From contig CAXBCH010000024.1 of assembly GCA_963974125.1 (NCBI GenBank), positions 1 through 64,000 on the forward strand: a DNA stretch of 64,000 bases, written 5' to 3'. Positions within the stretch are counted from its first letter, which is position 1. Every line of letters starts with the position of its first letter. The notes under the pieces were generated by a model. The model was not told where the DNA came from and did not search any database. It saw only the letters and a list, made by a program, of their open reading frames with translations. The position numbers and the translations under genes are program-made. Below are positions 1 to 8,825 of this stretch, piece by piece. The DNA comes from Haliea sp963974125 (lineage in GTDB: Bacteria; Pseudomonadota; Gammaproteobacteria; Pseudomonadales; Halieaceae).

Positions 1-804
1 CTCGCCGCCAAACAGATCCATGACCCGTTCCTGCAGGCGGATGCCGGCATCGTCTACCCCCGGGTCGTTGGCGGCTACAAGGCCCTGCGCCGGTTCCTGC
101 TGGAGGAGCTGGAACGCTCCCTGCAGCGGGCGCAGCTGGTGCTCATTGGCGGCCGCACCGGCACCGGCAAGACCCGGGTGGTTGCCGCCCTCGACAACGC
201 CCTGGACCTGGAGGGACTGGCGCGGCATCGCGGTTCCAGTTTCGGCCACCTGCCTGAGGGCCAGCCCAGTCAGATCGACTTCGAAAATGCGCTCAGCATC
301 GGCTTTCTGCAGCAGCTGCAGCGCGGCGGCCTGGTGTTTCTGGAGGACGAAGGCCGCCTGATCGGCCGCCTGGCGCTGCCGGAAAACCTGCGCCAGCGCA
401 TGCAGGATGCGCCGATGCTGGTGGTGGAGGAGAGCCTGGCGGAGCGGGTCGAGGTCATCCTGGAGGACTACGTTGTCGATCTCGGCCAGCGCTACATGGA
501 CAGTGAGGGGGTGCTGGAAGGCCCTGCGCTGCACCGCGCGCGGCTGCTGGAGGGGCTGGATCGTATCCGCAAGCGCCTCGGCGGCGAGCGCCACCAGGCT
601 ATCCGCACCCAGATGGAGAAGGCCTTCGCCCAGCAGCGCGCCAGCGGCGACCTCGACCAACACCGGGCCTGGATCAGTGCCTTGCTGGAAAGCTATTACG
701 ACCCCATGTACCGCTACCAGTTGTCCCAGCGCGCGGGCAAGATCCTGTTCCAGGGTCGCCGCGACGAAGTGATCAGCTTTGCCCGGACAGGGCTGCCGTG
801 CTGA
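1..804 (+). CDS. mnmH: tRNA 2-selenouridine synthase, C-terminal part
   Basis: The open frame enters from the left edge with no start in the window, so this is the C-terminal 267 residues of a protein usually about 365 long. It carries a Walker A loop GRTGTGKT near fragment residue 50, followed by the family-typical GSSFGHLPEGQPSQIDFE segment. MnmH (SelU/YbbB) converts 2-thiouridine at the wobble base of tRNA-Lys, -Glu and -Gln to 2-selenouridine through a geranylated intermediate, using selenophosphate. The rhodanese domain with its catalytic cysteine lies outside the window. The stop overlaps the GTG start of the next gene, selD, which makes the selenium donor, so an operon is likely. Confidence 0.93.
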   Translation, partial: LAAKQIHDPFLQADAGIVYPRVVGGYKALRRFLLEELERSLQRAQLVLIGGRTGTGKTRVVAALDNALDLEGLARHRGSSFGHLPEGQPSQIDFENALSIGFLQQLQRGGLVFLEDEGRLIGRLALPENLRQRMQDAPMLVVEESLAERVEVILEDYVVDLGQRYMDSEGVLEGPALHRARLLEGLDRIRKRLGGERHQAIRTQMEKAFAQQRASGDLDQHRAWISALLESYYDPMYRYQLSQRAGKILFQGRRDEVISFARTGLPC

Positions 805-2993
805 AGCAGGCACAGCTCGCCCGGGACCTGGTACTGGTCGGCGGCGGCCACGCCCACGCCCTGGCGCTGCGGATGCTGGCCATGCAGCCGGTTGCCGGAG
901 TCCAGGTCACCCTGGTGTCACCCGCGAGCCACAGCCCCTATTCCGGCATGCTGCCGGGGCTGATTGCCGGCCACTACCGTTTCGAGGAAACCCACATCGA
1001 CCTCGCACGCCTGTGCCAGTGGGCCGGGGCGCGTTTCATTACTGCCGAGGTCAGCGGCCTGGATCCGCGCAGTCGCAGCCTGACGCTGCCGGGCCGCCCG
1101 CCGTTGGCCTACGATGTGCTGAGCCTGGATATCGGCTCCCGCCCGGAGCTGGACAGCGTGCCCGGGGCCCGGGAACACGCCGTCCCGGTAAAGCCGGTAG
1201 CGGATTTGTGGCAGCGCTGGCAGGAACTCGAGGCCAGCCTGCCCGGACGCCCCGGTCCCGGGCCGCTGCGGCTGGCCCTGGTGGGCGGTGGTGCCGGCAG
1301 TGTCGAGCTGGCCCTGGCGATGGCCCGGCGCCTGCGTGGCAGGGCCCTGCAGTTGACCCTGTTCTGTGGCGCGGCGGACATCCTCCAGGGTTACAACAGC
1401 CTGGCGCGGGAGGCAGTGCGGCGTGCCCTGGTGGATGCGGGGGTTGCCCTGCACTGCGGCAACCGCGTCGCCAGCGTCAGCGCCGGCAGCCTTGAGCTGG
1501 ACGACGGCCGCACCGCGCCCTTTGATTCCCTGTTCTGGTGTACCGGCGCGGCGGCGGCCCCCTGGCTGGCAGACAGTGGTCTCGATACCGTCGAGGGAGG
1601 TTTTCTGGCAGTGCGCGACACCCTGCAGTCGGTGGCGGATGATACGGTCTTCGCCGCTGGCGATATCGCCACCCAGCTGGCCCATCCCCGGCCCAAGGCC
1701 GGGGTGTACGCGGTGCGCCAGGCGCCAGTGCTGGCCGCCAACCTGCGCAACTATCTGCTCGGCAGACCGCTGCGGAAACATCGGCCGCAGCGCCGCTTCC
1801 TCTCCCTGCTGTCGCTGGGTGAGCAGCGGGCCACGGCGGATCGCGGGCCCTTCACCGCTACCGGAGACTGGGTCTGGCGCTGGAAGGATCGCATCGACCG
1901 CCGGTTCATGGCGCGTTTCGAGGAGCTGCCCGAGGCCATGCCTGCCGCGGCGGCAGACAGCCTGCCGGAGGCGCTGGCGGCGGAGGCACAGGCGCCCTGT
2001 GGCGGTTGCGGTGCCAAGGTTGGCGGCGACAGTCTGGCCGCGGCCCTCGCCGGCCTGCGCCTGCTCTACCCTGGGTTGTGCCCGACCGCCGACAGTGCCG
2101 ACGACGCGGCGGTACTGGCGGTGCCGGCGGGCGGGATCCAGTTGCAGAGCCTCGATATTCTCCGCGGGCTGGTTTCCGACCCCTGGATCATGGGGCGGAT
2201 CGCCGCCAATCACGCCCTCTCGGATCTCTATGCCAGCGGCGGCCGGCCCCTGTTCGCGCTGGCGGCGGCCACCCTGCCCTTCAGCAGCCCGACCCTGCAA
2301 CAGCGCGAATTGCTGCAGCTGCTGGCGGGGGCGCTGGCAGAATTTGAACAGGTAGGCTGTCGCCTGGTGGGTGGGCACAGCCTGCAGGGACCGGAGCTGG
2401 CGCTGGGTTTTGCGGTGAGCGGGGAACCTGTTGTCGCCGGCAGGTTGCTGCCCAAGCGGGGGCTGCAGCCCGGGGACCAGCTGCTGCTGACCAAGCCGCT
2501 GGGGACCGGTACCCTGTTTGCGGCGCACATGCAGCTGCGGGCGGATGGCCGCGACCTCTCCGCGGCGGCGGACATGATGCTGCAGAGCAATTACGCCGCC
2601 GCCCGGCTGGCGCTGGAACTCGGCGCTACCGCAGCCACCGACGTGACCGGCTTCGGGCTCTGGGGTCACCTGCTGGAAATGCTGCAGCCGGGCCAGTACG
2701 CGGAGCTGTGGCTGGATGCGCTGCCGGCGCTGTCCGGTGCCCTCACCAGCCTGGGGGCTGGCATCCGCAGTAGCATGCATCCGGCCAATGCGCGGCTCGC
2801 GGACTACACGCCGGCCCCGGATCCGCGGCGGGACCTGCTGTTTGATCCCCAGACCAGCGGTGGCCTGCTGTTGGGGGTGGCCCGCGAGCAGTCCGATCTG
2901 TTGCAACAGGCACTACGGGATGCCGGTTACGCCAGCGCGGCTGTTATCGGTGAGGTTGGCGCGGGGGAAGGCGAGCCGGTTCGCTGCAGCTGA
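798..2993 (+). CDS. selD: NADH dehydrogenase-like / selenide, water dikinase fusion (SelD)
   Basis: A 731-residue fusion. Residues 1-370 form a two-dinucleotide-binding flavoprotein of the NDH-2 type, with LVLVGGGHAHA near residue 11, a second LALVGGGAGS near 155 and a TVFAAGDIA FAD motif near 285. Residues 390-731 are SelD, which makes selenophosphate from selenide and ATP. The active-site stretch is CGGCGAKVGG; Cys404 and Lys407 align with the E. coli C-x-x-K pair, so this is a Cys, not Sec, enzyme. The GTG start lies inside the end of selU, 7 bases overlapping, implying translational coupling. Such fusions are known in several bacterial groups. The flavoprotein half may reduce selenium compounds for the kinase half, which is inference. 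Confidence 0.93.
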   Translation: MLKQAQLARDLVLVGGGHAHALALRMLAMQPVAGVQVTLVSPASHSPYSGMLPGLIAGHYRFEETHIDLARLCQWAGARFITAEVSGLDPRSRSLTLPGRPPLAYDVLSLDIGSRPELDSVPGAREHAVPVKPVADLWQRWQELEASLPGRPGPGPLRLALVGGGAGSVELALAMARRLRGRALQLTLFCGAADILQGYNSLAREAVRRALVDAGVALHCGNRVASVSAGSLELDDGRTAPFDSLFWCTGAAAAPWLADSGLDTVEGGFLAVRDTLQSVADDTVFAAGDIATQLAHPRPKAGVYAVRQAPVLAANLRNYLLGRPLRKHRPQRRFLSLLSLGEQRATADRGPFTATGDWVWRWKDRIDRRFMARFEELPEAMPAAAADSLPEALAAEAQAPCGGCGAKVGGDSLAAALAGLRLLYPGLCPTADSADDAAVLAVPAGGIQLQSLDILRGLVSDPWIMGRIAANHALSDLYASGGRPLFALAAATLPFSSPTLQQRELLQLLAGALAEFEQVGCRLVGGHSLQGPELALGFAVSGEPVVAGRLLPKRGLQPGDQLLLTKPLGTGTLFAAHMQLRADGRDLSAAADMMLQSNYAAARLALELGATAATDVTGFGLWGHLLEMLQPGQYAELWLDALPALSGALTSLGAGIRSSMHPANARLADYTPAPDPRRDLLFDPQTSGGLLLGVAREQSDLLQQALRDAGYASAAVIGEVGAGEGEPVRCS

Positions 2994-4703
2994 TCAGCCG
3001 CTGCGCCGCTCCAGCCACTGCCATACCAGCCCCTGCTGCCGGTCCCTGCCGGTCAGGATGTACTCCAGCCGTTCGTCATTTTCCAGTACCGCGCGCAGGC
3101 GCGCGGCTTCGCCGTCGCGTCCCGCCAGCAGCAGTCTGTCGCCCAGGGCGAGGGCGAAGTCATCCGCCGGAAACAGGAAATCCTGCTGCTGCCGGCGCAC
3201 CAGAAGGACCTCCAGATGGAGGCGTTGCTGCCAGTCCCGCGGATCGGCCAGCAGCTTGCCCACGGTGATCTGGCGGCCGGCCTCCAGCGCGCGCGCCAGG
3301 GCGGGTGCCCGCCGGGCGCTGATCCGCCCGGAAGAGAGCTGCGGCGGGTGATCGCTCTGGTGGCGCAGGAAGGCGGCCAGTGCCTGGCGCGCGGTCTCGT
3401 TGTCCTGCTGCAGCAGCTGCCGGGTGAAGGGTTCCACCAGGCTGGAGCTGATGCGGCTGAGAATGGTGCCGGCGACGACGCTGCTGGGCTGGCCGAGTAA
3501 GTCCGGCTGCGCGGCGCGGAACAGGGCGTGGCTGGAGAGGCCGTTCTCCAGCACAACATGGAACAGGTCGGGATTGAGCGCGCGCGCGGTAATCAGGATC
3601 GACAGGTTGTCGGCGTCGTCGTTGGTGGCGGCGACAATACCCACTGCACCCTCCACGCCGGCCGCAGTCAGTTCCTCGGCCTGGGTGCCGCGGCCGGGGA
3701 TGGTGCCCGCCGGGCAGCCGGACTGCTCCGGTTCCGGATGAATCACCACCACCTCCATGTCCCGCTCCTGCAGCAGTTTCCAGACGGCGCGGCCGACCCG
3801 GCTGAAGCCGCAGACAATCCATTTGCCACGGGGAATGGACACGGCCTTGGCAAGGCGCGCGCTGGGGCCGGAGTTGAGCCAGTGATAGAGACGAAACAGG
3901 TCCGGCTTGTCGATCGCCAGCTCCAGTCGCCGCTGGTACTCCTCTACCGGATTGACCACATAGTCGGTATCAAAGGAGCGCATATTGTCCGCTTCACTGC
4001 GGGTGTCGGCACTGGCATACACCGCAACCTTGTGATTCAACAGCGTGGCGCTGATGGCGATCTTGAGGTTGACATGGCCCTCGCCGGTGACGGCTATCAC
4101 CCCGCTGCACCAGCGACTGCGCAGCCCCGCCTCCACCAGGTTGTCCGGCAGATTGGCGTTCATGCAGAAGCTGGTAACGGGCGCATCAAAGTCCTCGACC
4201 TCCAACAGCTCGATCTTGTCCTGGTTGTGCTCCACGACTACCACCTGGTGGCCGCGGTCGGTCAGCGCCCGGGTCAGCATGCGCCCGGTGTCGCCGTAGC
4301 CGCAGACCAGGTAGAAAGGCTCGTTGAGATTGCGCACCAGGCGCGCCAGTCGGGCCCGGCGCAGAGCGCGTCGATAGGCCGGATCCTGTAGCAGTGAGAT
4401 GATGGAGCCGATGGAAAACAGCCAGGCAATGACGGTCAGGTAGATACTGACCATGGTCCACAGGCGCTGCCCCGGGGAGAAATCGTAGGGTACCTCGCCG
4501 AAGCCGATGGTGCTGCCGGTATAGCTTACAACGTAGAACGCCTCGAAGAAGCTCATGCGCCAGGGATTGCCCTGGTCGTCAGTGCCCGGGATCAGGGTAA
4601 AGCCGACGGTGGCGATGCTGTAGGCGAGGATCAACACTGTCAGCGGCAGACGCATGCGCCGCAGGAACAGGAATACCAGCGAATTTTTGGCCGGATTGGT
4701 CAT
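2994..4703 (-). CDS. Potassium channel protein with two TrkA-N (RCK) domains
   Basis: 569 residues. The first 105 form a two-helix pore module with filter-like STIGFGE at about residues 64-70; this is TIGFGE rather than canonical TVGYGD, so K+ selectivity is probable but not certain. A first Rossmann RCK domain starts at YLVCGYGDTG (about 131) and a second at WIVCGFSRVG (about 295), followed by a C-terminal TrkA-C-like segment ending in LLLAGRDGEAARL. The family gates K+ flux in response to nucleotides or ions. It runs convergent with selD, the two stop codons being adjacent. The small membrane gene upstream runs the same way, 32 bases away, and may be co-transcribed. Confidence 0.85.
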   Translation of the reverse strand: MTNPAKNSLVFLFLRRMRLPLTVLILAYSIATVGFTLIPGTDDQGNPWRMSFFEAFYVVSYTGSTIGFGEVPYDFSPGQRLWTMVSIYLTVIAWLFSIGSIISLLQDPAYRRALRRARLARLVRNLNEPFYLVCGYGDTGRMLTRALTDRGHQVVVVEHNQDKIELLEVEDFDAPVTSFCMNANLPDNLVEAGLRSRWCSGVIAVTGEGHVNLKIAISATLLNHKVAVYASADTRSEADNMRSFDTDYVVNPVEEYQRRLELAIDKPDLFRLYHWLNSGPSARLAKAVSIPRGKWIVCGFSRVGRAVWKLLQERDMEVVVIHPEPEQSGCPAGTIPGRGTQAEELTAAGVEGAVGIVAATNDDADNLSILITARALNPDLFHVVLENGLSSHALFRAAQPDLLGQPSSVVAGTILSRISSSLVEPFTRQLLQQDNETARQALAAFLRHQSDHPPQLSSGRISARRAPALARALEAGRQITVGKLLADPRDWQQRLHLEVLLVRRQQQDFLFPADDFALALGDRLLLAGRDGEAARLRAVLENDERLEYILTGRDRQQGLVWQWLERRSG

Positions 4704-4735
4704 GTGGGCTACGCGGTGTGGCCTGTGCGGCCGGC

Positions 4736-5122
4736 CTAGCGCCGGCTGAGTCCGGCGGTATCGAGGGTCAGCAGCACCAGCGACACCAGGTTGGCAAGCA
4801 GGGCGCCCCCGGACAGCGATACGATCGAAGCCATGACCTTGGGGGTCAGGCCGACATCGGTAACGTGGACGGCAACGGCCCAGACCACGACAGCGGCGAT
4901 CAGATGCAGGTTCACCACCAGGCTGGAGGCGAGCAGAATGGCCCCCATCTGCGAGCGCTCGCCGAACTTGAGCACCGTGGCGATCAGGCCCACGACCAGA
5001 GCGGCGAACAGTTCGTAGACATCATGGTGTTCCGGGTTGTCGATATCGCCGATGAAGAAACCGAAGTTCAGCGTTACCGCCAGCAGCACGAAAAAGCCGA
5101 ACACCACCTTGCTCATGTTCAT
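4736..5122 (-). CDS. Small four-helix membrane protein (DUF6394-like)
   Basis: 128 residues beginning MNMSKVVFGFF. I chose this ATG, not the longer in-frame extension, because GGGGAG lies 8 bases upstream and the hydrophobic conserved core starts at once. Four hydrophobic segments are visible: VVFGFFVLLAVTLNFGFF, the DVYELFAALVVGLIATVL region, a third around ILLASSLVVNLHLIAAVVVW, and a C-terminal one with GGALLANLVSLVLLTL. It resembles the DUF6394 family (from memory), whose function is unknown. It sits directly upstream of the RCK channel in the same direction, so a role as a partner of that channel is possible, though this is only context. Confidence 0.75.
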   Translation of the reverse strand: MNMSKVVFGFFVLLAVTLNFGFFIGDIDNPEHHDVYELFAALVVGLIATVLKFGERSQMGAILLASSLVVNLHLIAAVVVWAVAVHVTDVGLTPKVMASIVSLSGGALLANLVSLVLLTLDTAGLSRR

Positions 5123-5202
5123 GGACACCACTCCCCTGGTCAGACCTGCCACCATTATGCGCGACTGGCGCCCGGTTGCCAGCCCTGCGGGGGAGGAATC
5201 GG

Positions 5203-5688
5203 CTAGCTGCCGGCAGCGAAATCCTCCAGCGCCTTGCCGGTCAGCCGATAGCCCACCCACTCGCTCTGGGGGCGGGCACCAAAAGACTCGTAGAAGCGGA
5301 TGGCGGGTTCGTTCCAGTCCAGCACATTCCACTCGAAGCGGCCACAGCCCTCGGCCACCGCCTGTTGCGCAAGGTAGTGCAGCAGTGCCTTGCCGGCCCC
5401 CTTGCCGCGCTGTGCCGGATCCACGTAGAGGTCCTCCAGGTACAGGCCCAGGCGGCCGAGCCAGGAAGAGAAGTTGTAGAAATAGAGGGCGAAACCGGCG
5501 GCCTCGCCGTCCACTTCGCAGATCAGGGCAAAGACCCGTGGATGCTCGGCGAACAGCAGGCCGTGCAGGTCCGCCTCGGTAGCCTTGACCTCGTCCAGCG
5601 CTTTCTCATAGAGGGCGAGGTCGCGGACGAAGCGCAGGATCAGTGTGCAGTCCTCAGGGCGGGCCTTGCGGATGGTGAGTCGGGACAT
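5203..5688 (-). CDS. GNAT-family N-acetyltransferase, diamine/thialysine acetyltransferase-like
   Basis: 161 residues with the complete GNAT fold. The acetyl-CoA pyrophosphate loop is QRGKGAGK at residues 93-100 after the beta-4 strand LEDLYVDP, and the C-terminal part has WNEPAIRFYESFGA. The strand LYVDPAQRGKG and the WNVLDWN pattern are typical of the spermidine/spermine and thialysine acetyltransferase branch (SAT1/SAT2-like). Substrate cannot be fixed from sequence; polyamines or a lysine analogue are the family expectation. It lies 6 bases downstream of the ion-channel gene and may be co-transcribed. Confidence 0.85.
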   Translation of the reverse strand: MSRLTIRKARPEDCTLILRFVRDLALYEKALDEVKATEADLHGLLFAEHPRVFALICEVDGEAAGFALYFYNFSSWLGRLGLYLEDLYVDPAQRGKGAGKALLHYLAQQAVAEGCGRFEWNVLDWNEPAIRFYESFGARPQSEWVGYRLTGKALEDFAAGS

Positions 5689-5694
5689 GGCGGC

Positions 5695-6117
5695 TTATCG
5701 TTCACTCCAGTTGCGTTGCATTTCGTAGTAGAGGAAGGAGGCGGTCCAGGTGATCAGTACCAGTCCGGTCAGCGACTCGATGCCTACCAGGTAACGGATT
5801 TCACCCTCGGGGAAAATATCCCCGAACCCCAGCGTCGAAAATACGGTGAAGGAGAAGTATACGCAGTCCAGCAGTGTACCGTCGAAATTGCCGTCCAGTG
5901 AGCCCCAGTCAGACCGGGTGGTCAGCAGGTAATAGGCGAGCGCAAATATCCACACCTCCACCGCGTGCGCCACCAGCGCGCCGAGCACACCAATGGCGAT
6001 GCGGGCGCGGTGGACCACTGGCAGGCGAGGCAGGTACCGGGTCAGCCAGTGCAGGGCCTCATAGTGGATCATTACCACCAGGGCGACGATGAGCGCGTTG
6101 ACGAGCAATACCTGCAT
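5695..6117 (-). CDS. Two-pore-helix ion channel family protein
   Basis: 140 residues. An N-terminal hydrophobic helix (LLVNALIVALVVMIHY) precedes an ion-trans_2-type module: an outer helix VAHAVEVWIFALAYYLL, a pore loop with filter STLGFGDIFP at about residues 95-104, and an inner helix ending FLYYEMQR. TLGFGD fits the K+-channel signature TxGFGD. There is no cytoplasmic RCK domain. Similar stand-alone channels are often annotated as potassium channel family without experimental data. It starts a short co-directional group with the acetyltransferase and lies close to the RCK-bearing channel. Confidence 0.82.
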   Translation of the reverse strand: MQVLLVNALIVALVVMIHYEALHWLTRYLPRLPVVHRARIAIGVLGALVAHAVEVWIFALAYYLLTTRSDWGSLDGNFDGTLLDCVYFSFTVFSTLGFGDIFPEGEIRYLVGIESLTGLVLITWTASFLYYEMQRNWSER

Positions 6118-6218
6118 GGCGCGGCGGATCCAGCTGCAAAATGACCATAGTAGCCTGAACCCCCTGCCGGGGCATACTCACGGATGCCCGCTTGCTGCTC
6201 AGCGGTTGCCTGCAGCAG

Positions 6219-7307
6219 CTATTGCTGGCTGGCGAGCACGTCCGCCACCGACGGACCCTCGACCGTCACATGCTCCCGCGGCTTGACCTGGTCCGGGCGA
6301 ATGTCGGCGACATTGGTCATGAACTGGCTGTACCACTTGCGCACCATGTGGATGGGGCCGTCGCCGTCGCACATCAGCGGGTTGTCGATGATGCACTTGT
6401 TGTTCCAGATTGCCACGTCCTGGTGGAAGGACTCGATGTTGAGCGCCGTGTACTCATCCAGCATGGCCTGGTTCTCGGCCTCGCTCAGGTTCGGGTCCTT
6501 GCGGATCATGACCCCGAAGTTGATGACGAAATTGTGCATGTCCACCGGGATGTGGCTCACCAGCAGGTGTACCTGCATCGGGTGCCCGTCCATGCTGCCG
6601 GTCATGGTGGTGGTCATGTAGGCGGGGCCCTCATAGGTGGCCACGCTGGTGATCAGGCCGCCGTCACCCTCGGTCAGGATCTGGTGGCCGCCGACCATGT
6701 ACTGCACGAACTTGTGTCCTGCCATGGTATTGCTGAAGGATTTCACCGTGGAGTAGTGGATGGGGCCGAAGTGGGCCATGTCGGCCATGTTGTCCACCAG
6801 CTCGCGGCCCTGGGAGGCAATCGGGATGGCGCGCATCTCCCAGTCGGTCCAGTTGCCGGAGTACCAGTCCGCCATCGCCTCCGGCTCCTGCTCGGGAATC
6901 GGCGGGTTGTTCTCCGGGTCCTGCCAGACAAACACCAGGCCATTCTTTTCCAGGGTGGGCCAGGATTTGATCACGGCCTTGTCGGGAATCTTTTTCGCAT
7001 AGGGGATGTCGTCGCAGACGCCGTCCGCGCCCCAGCTCCAGAGGTGGAAGGGGCACTGCACCGAGTTGCCGCAGACCTTGCCCTGGCTGAGGTCGCCGCC
7101 CATGTGCGGGCAGTAGGCATCGAGGATATGTACCTCGCCGTCCTGTTCGCCGCGGTAGGCCACCAGTTTGGTGCCGAACACCGCCAGCATGCGCGGGGTG
7201 GTGGTCACGCTGGCGGCGTTGCCGATCACGTACCAGCCCCGGGCATAGCGCTCCGGGCGCGGCTCGGCCTTGATGATGTAGGGGTCGATCTTTTGTTGAA
7301 CTGTCAT
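6219..7307 (-). CDS. Rieske non-heme iron oxygenase, KshA-like (3-ketosteroid 9-alpha-hydroxylase oxygenase)
   Basis: 362 residues. The Rieske [2Fe-2S] ligands are CPH (C66, H68) and CPFH (C85, H88) in the KshA-typical context CPHMGGDLSQG. The mononuclear iron site is in NMADMAHFGPIHY, with N173, H179 and H184. The spacing ARGWY and FGTKLVAYRG also match KshA. That enzyme hydroxylates C9 of 3-ketosteroids such as androstadienedione, opening ring B, and takes electrons from the reductase KshB, which is not in the window. It lies 13 bases after an HsaA-like gene in the same direction, which supports a steroid or similar polycyclic substrate. The exact substrate is not determinable here. Confidence 0.85.
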   Translation of the reverse strand: MTVQQKIDPYIIKAEPRPERYARGWYVIGNAASVTTTPRMLAVFGTKLVAYRGEQDGEVHILDAYCPHMGGDLSQGKVCGNSVQCPFHLWSWGADGVCDDIPYAKKIPDKAVIKSWPTLEKNGLVFVWQDPENNPPIPEQEPEAMADWYSGNWTDWEMRAIPIASQGRELVDNMADMAHFGPIHYSTVKSFSNTMAGHKFVQYMVGGHQILTEGDGGLITSVATYEGPAYMTTTMTGSMDGHPMQVHLLVSHIPVDMHNFVINFGVMIRKDPNLSEAENQAMLDEYTALNIESFHQDVAIWNNKCIIDNPLMCDGDGPIHMVRKWYSQFMTNVADIRPDQVKPREHVTVEGPSVADVLASQQ

Positions 7308-7320
7308 GGCGTGCTCCCGC

Positions 7321-8508
7321 TTACAGAAAGAAGTCGGCGTTGGGCTGGCCCATCAGGGTGCCGCCCAGATTGCGGCCGAACTTGAAGGGGTTGTTGGCGA
7401 CGTGGGTGCGGCCGGCGTTGATGTCCAGCCACGCCCGGTTGAGAGGATGGCCGCGGTGGATGCCCTGGGCGCCGCAGGCGATGAACATGGCATTGATGGC
7501 CTCGGCGCATTTCGCCGCCACCCGCGAGGCGTCAAAGCGCATCCTGATGCGATCTTCCATCGGCAGGGTACGGTCTTCTTTCGCCGCCGCCACCATCTGG
7601 TCGAAATTGCGGAACATGATGGTCTCGCACTCATCGACTGTGGCGAGGGCATTGGCCAGGGCCATCTGCGCATCGGGGTCGCTGGCGATCTTGTTGCCGT
7701 CGTTGAGACCCACCCGGTTCCGGTTGACTTCCACATAGCTGTCGGTGACACCGCGCAGGGCGCCGATGGCGGAGCTGCAGACTGCGCGCACGAAAATCTG
7801 GCCGAAGGGCAGGCGGAAAATGTAGTGGTCGTTGACGGCGTTGCCGGGACTGTTGCACTCGAAGCCGTCGATGGAGCGGTGAGTGCGGTACTCCGGGACA
7901 TAGGCATCCTGCACCACGATGTCGTGGCTGCCGGTGCCCTCCAGGCCGCTGACGTCCCAGTTGTCGACGATCTCGTAGTCGCTGCGCGGCACCAGGAAGG
8001 TGCGGTAGTCGGGTGCTTCACCTGCGTTCAGCGGAGGTATCATCGCGCCGAGGAAGGCCCAGCGGCAGTGCTTGGAGCCGGAGGAAAAGCCCCAGTGGCC
8101 GCTCAGGCGATAGCCACCGTCGACCCGGGTGACCTTGCCCACCGGCATGTAGGAGGACGAGATCAGTACACTGGTATCCTCGCCCCAGACGTCCTGCTGG
8201 GCGCGGTCGTCAAACAGCGCCAGCTGCCAGTTGTGAATGGCCACCACGCCCAGTACCCAGGCGGTGGACATGCAGCCCTCGGCCAGTGCCATCTGCACCC
8301 GGAAGAACACTCCCGGGTCCATCTCATAACCCTCGTAGCGGGCCGGCTGCATGATGCGGAAGAAGCCCGCATCCTGCATCTCGCGTACCGTGGCTTCCGG
8401 CAGGTGGCCGAGGCTGGCGGCCTCCCGCTGGCGCTCCTTCAAGACTGGAACCATCTTGCGGGCGCTGCGGTAGAGGCGCTCAATGTCGTTCAATTGCTGT
8501 GCGGTCAT
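7321..8508 (-). CDS. Flavin-dependent monooxygenase oxygenase subunit, HsaA-like
   Basis: 395 residues of acyl-CoA dehydrogenase fold, from the hydroxylase branch that binds reduced flavin. Family features include LPEATVREMQDAGFFRIMQPARYEGYE near residues 35-60, GCMSTAWVLGV, and GYRLSGHWGFSSG. HsaA (TesA2) hydroxylates 3-hydroxy-9,10-seco-androstatriene-9,17-dione at C4 with FMNH2 from HsaB. Next to a KshA-like gene, consecutive steps of ring A/B steroid cleavage are plausible. No reductase, HsaC dioxygenase or HsaD hydrolase is nearby, so the pair is detached from any full pathway. An FNR-type site lies about 105 bases upstream. Confidence 0.85.
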   Translation of the reverse strand: MTAQQLNDIERLYRSARKMVPVLKERQREAASLGHLPEATVREMQDAGFFRIMQPARYEGYEMDPGVFFRVQMALAEGCMSTAWVLGVVAIHNWQLALFDDRAQQDVWGEDTSVLISSSYMPVGKVTRVDGGYRLSGHWGFSSGSKHCRWAFLGAMIPPLNAGEAPDYRTFLVPRSDYEIVDNWDVSGLEGTGSHDIVVQDAYVPEYRTHRSIDGFECNSPGNAVNDHYIFRLPFGQIFVRAVCSSAIGALRGVTDSYVEVNRNRVGLNDGNKIASDPDAQMALANALATVDECETIMFRNFDQMVAAAKEDRTLPMEDRIRMRFDASRVAAKCAEAINAMFIACGAQGIHRGHPLNRAWLDINAGRTHVANNPFKFGRNLGGTLMGQPNADFFL

Positions 8509-8825
8509 GGTCTTTCTCCCTGAGGCGGTAGCCGATGGCTGCGACTATGCGGGCCGACGAGTGGCTGCCTCATACCTCATCTGCGTTATATGCCAGGCAA
8601 AGCGCTGCGGGCTTGATCCAGATCAAGTTCCGCATCCGCTGCAGGCCGTGAGCGGAAGCCAGATCGGGACAGTTCATTTTCTTGTGCCCCGCACTGCACC
8701 GCGGCGGTTTCGGGTAGCGCGTTGCGGCGGACTGGAGAGGTGGGCGTGAGTGACTATACTATGCACAATGTCGACGCCCTGGAGCTGCCGGGGTGTCGCT
8801 CACTATCTGACCTGGAGCTGCGGTC
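8509..8825. other. Divergent intergenic region between HsaA-like gene and a small conserved gene
   Basis: 317 bases with no convincing gene. It holds the promoter region of the monooxygenase pair on the minus strand, with an FNR/Anr-type palindrome and a well-spaced -10 hexamer, and the start region of the plus-strand small gene. No terminator-like hairpin is visible. Confidence 0.6.
8585..8626 (-). promoter_or_regulatory. Putative FNR/Anr-dependent class II promoter of the HsaA/KshA-like genes
   Basis: TTGATCCAGATCAA at 8613-8626 matches the FNR/Anr consensus TTGAT-N4-ATCAA in all ten defined bases. On the minus strand TATAAC at 8590-8585 matches 5 of 6 bases of the -10 consensus. Placing +1 at 8578 puts the dyad centre at exactly -41.5, the geometry of class II FNR promoters, with a 70-base leader before the ATG. 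The plus-strand direction has no -10 at the equivalent distance. Confidence 0.6.

Noticed and set aside
918..2906. 662-codon open frame antisense to the selD fusion
   Set aside because: A GC-rich shadow: low-complexity Gln/Gly/Arg protein with no domain, while the plus strand encodes a clear enzyme.
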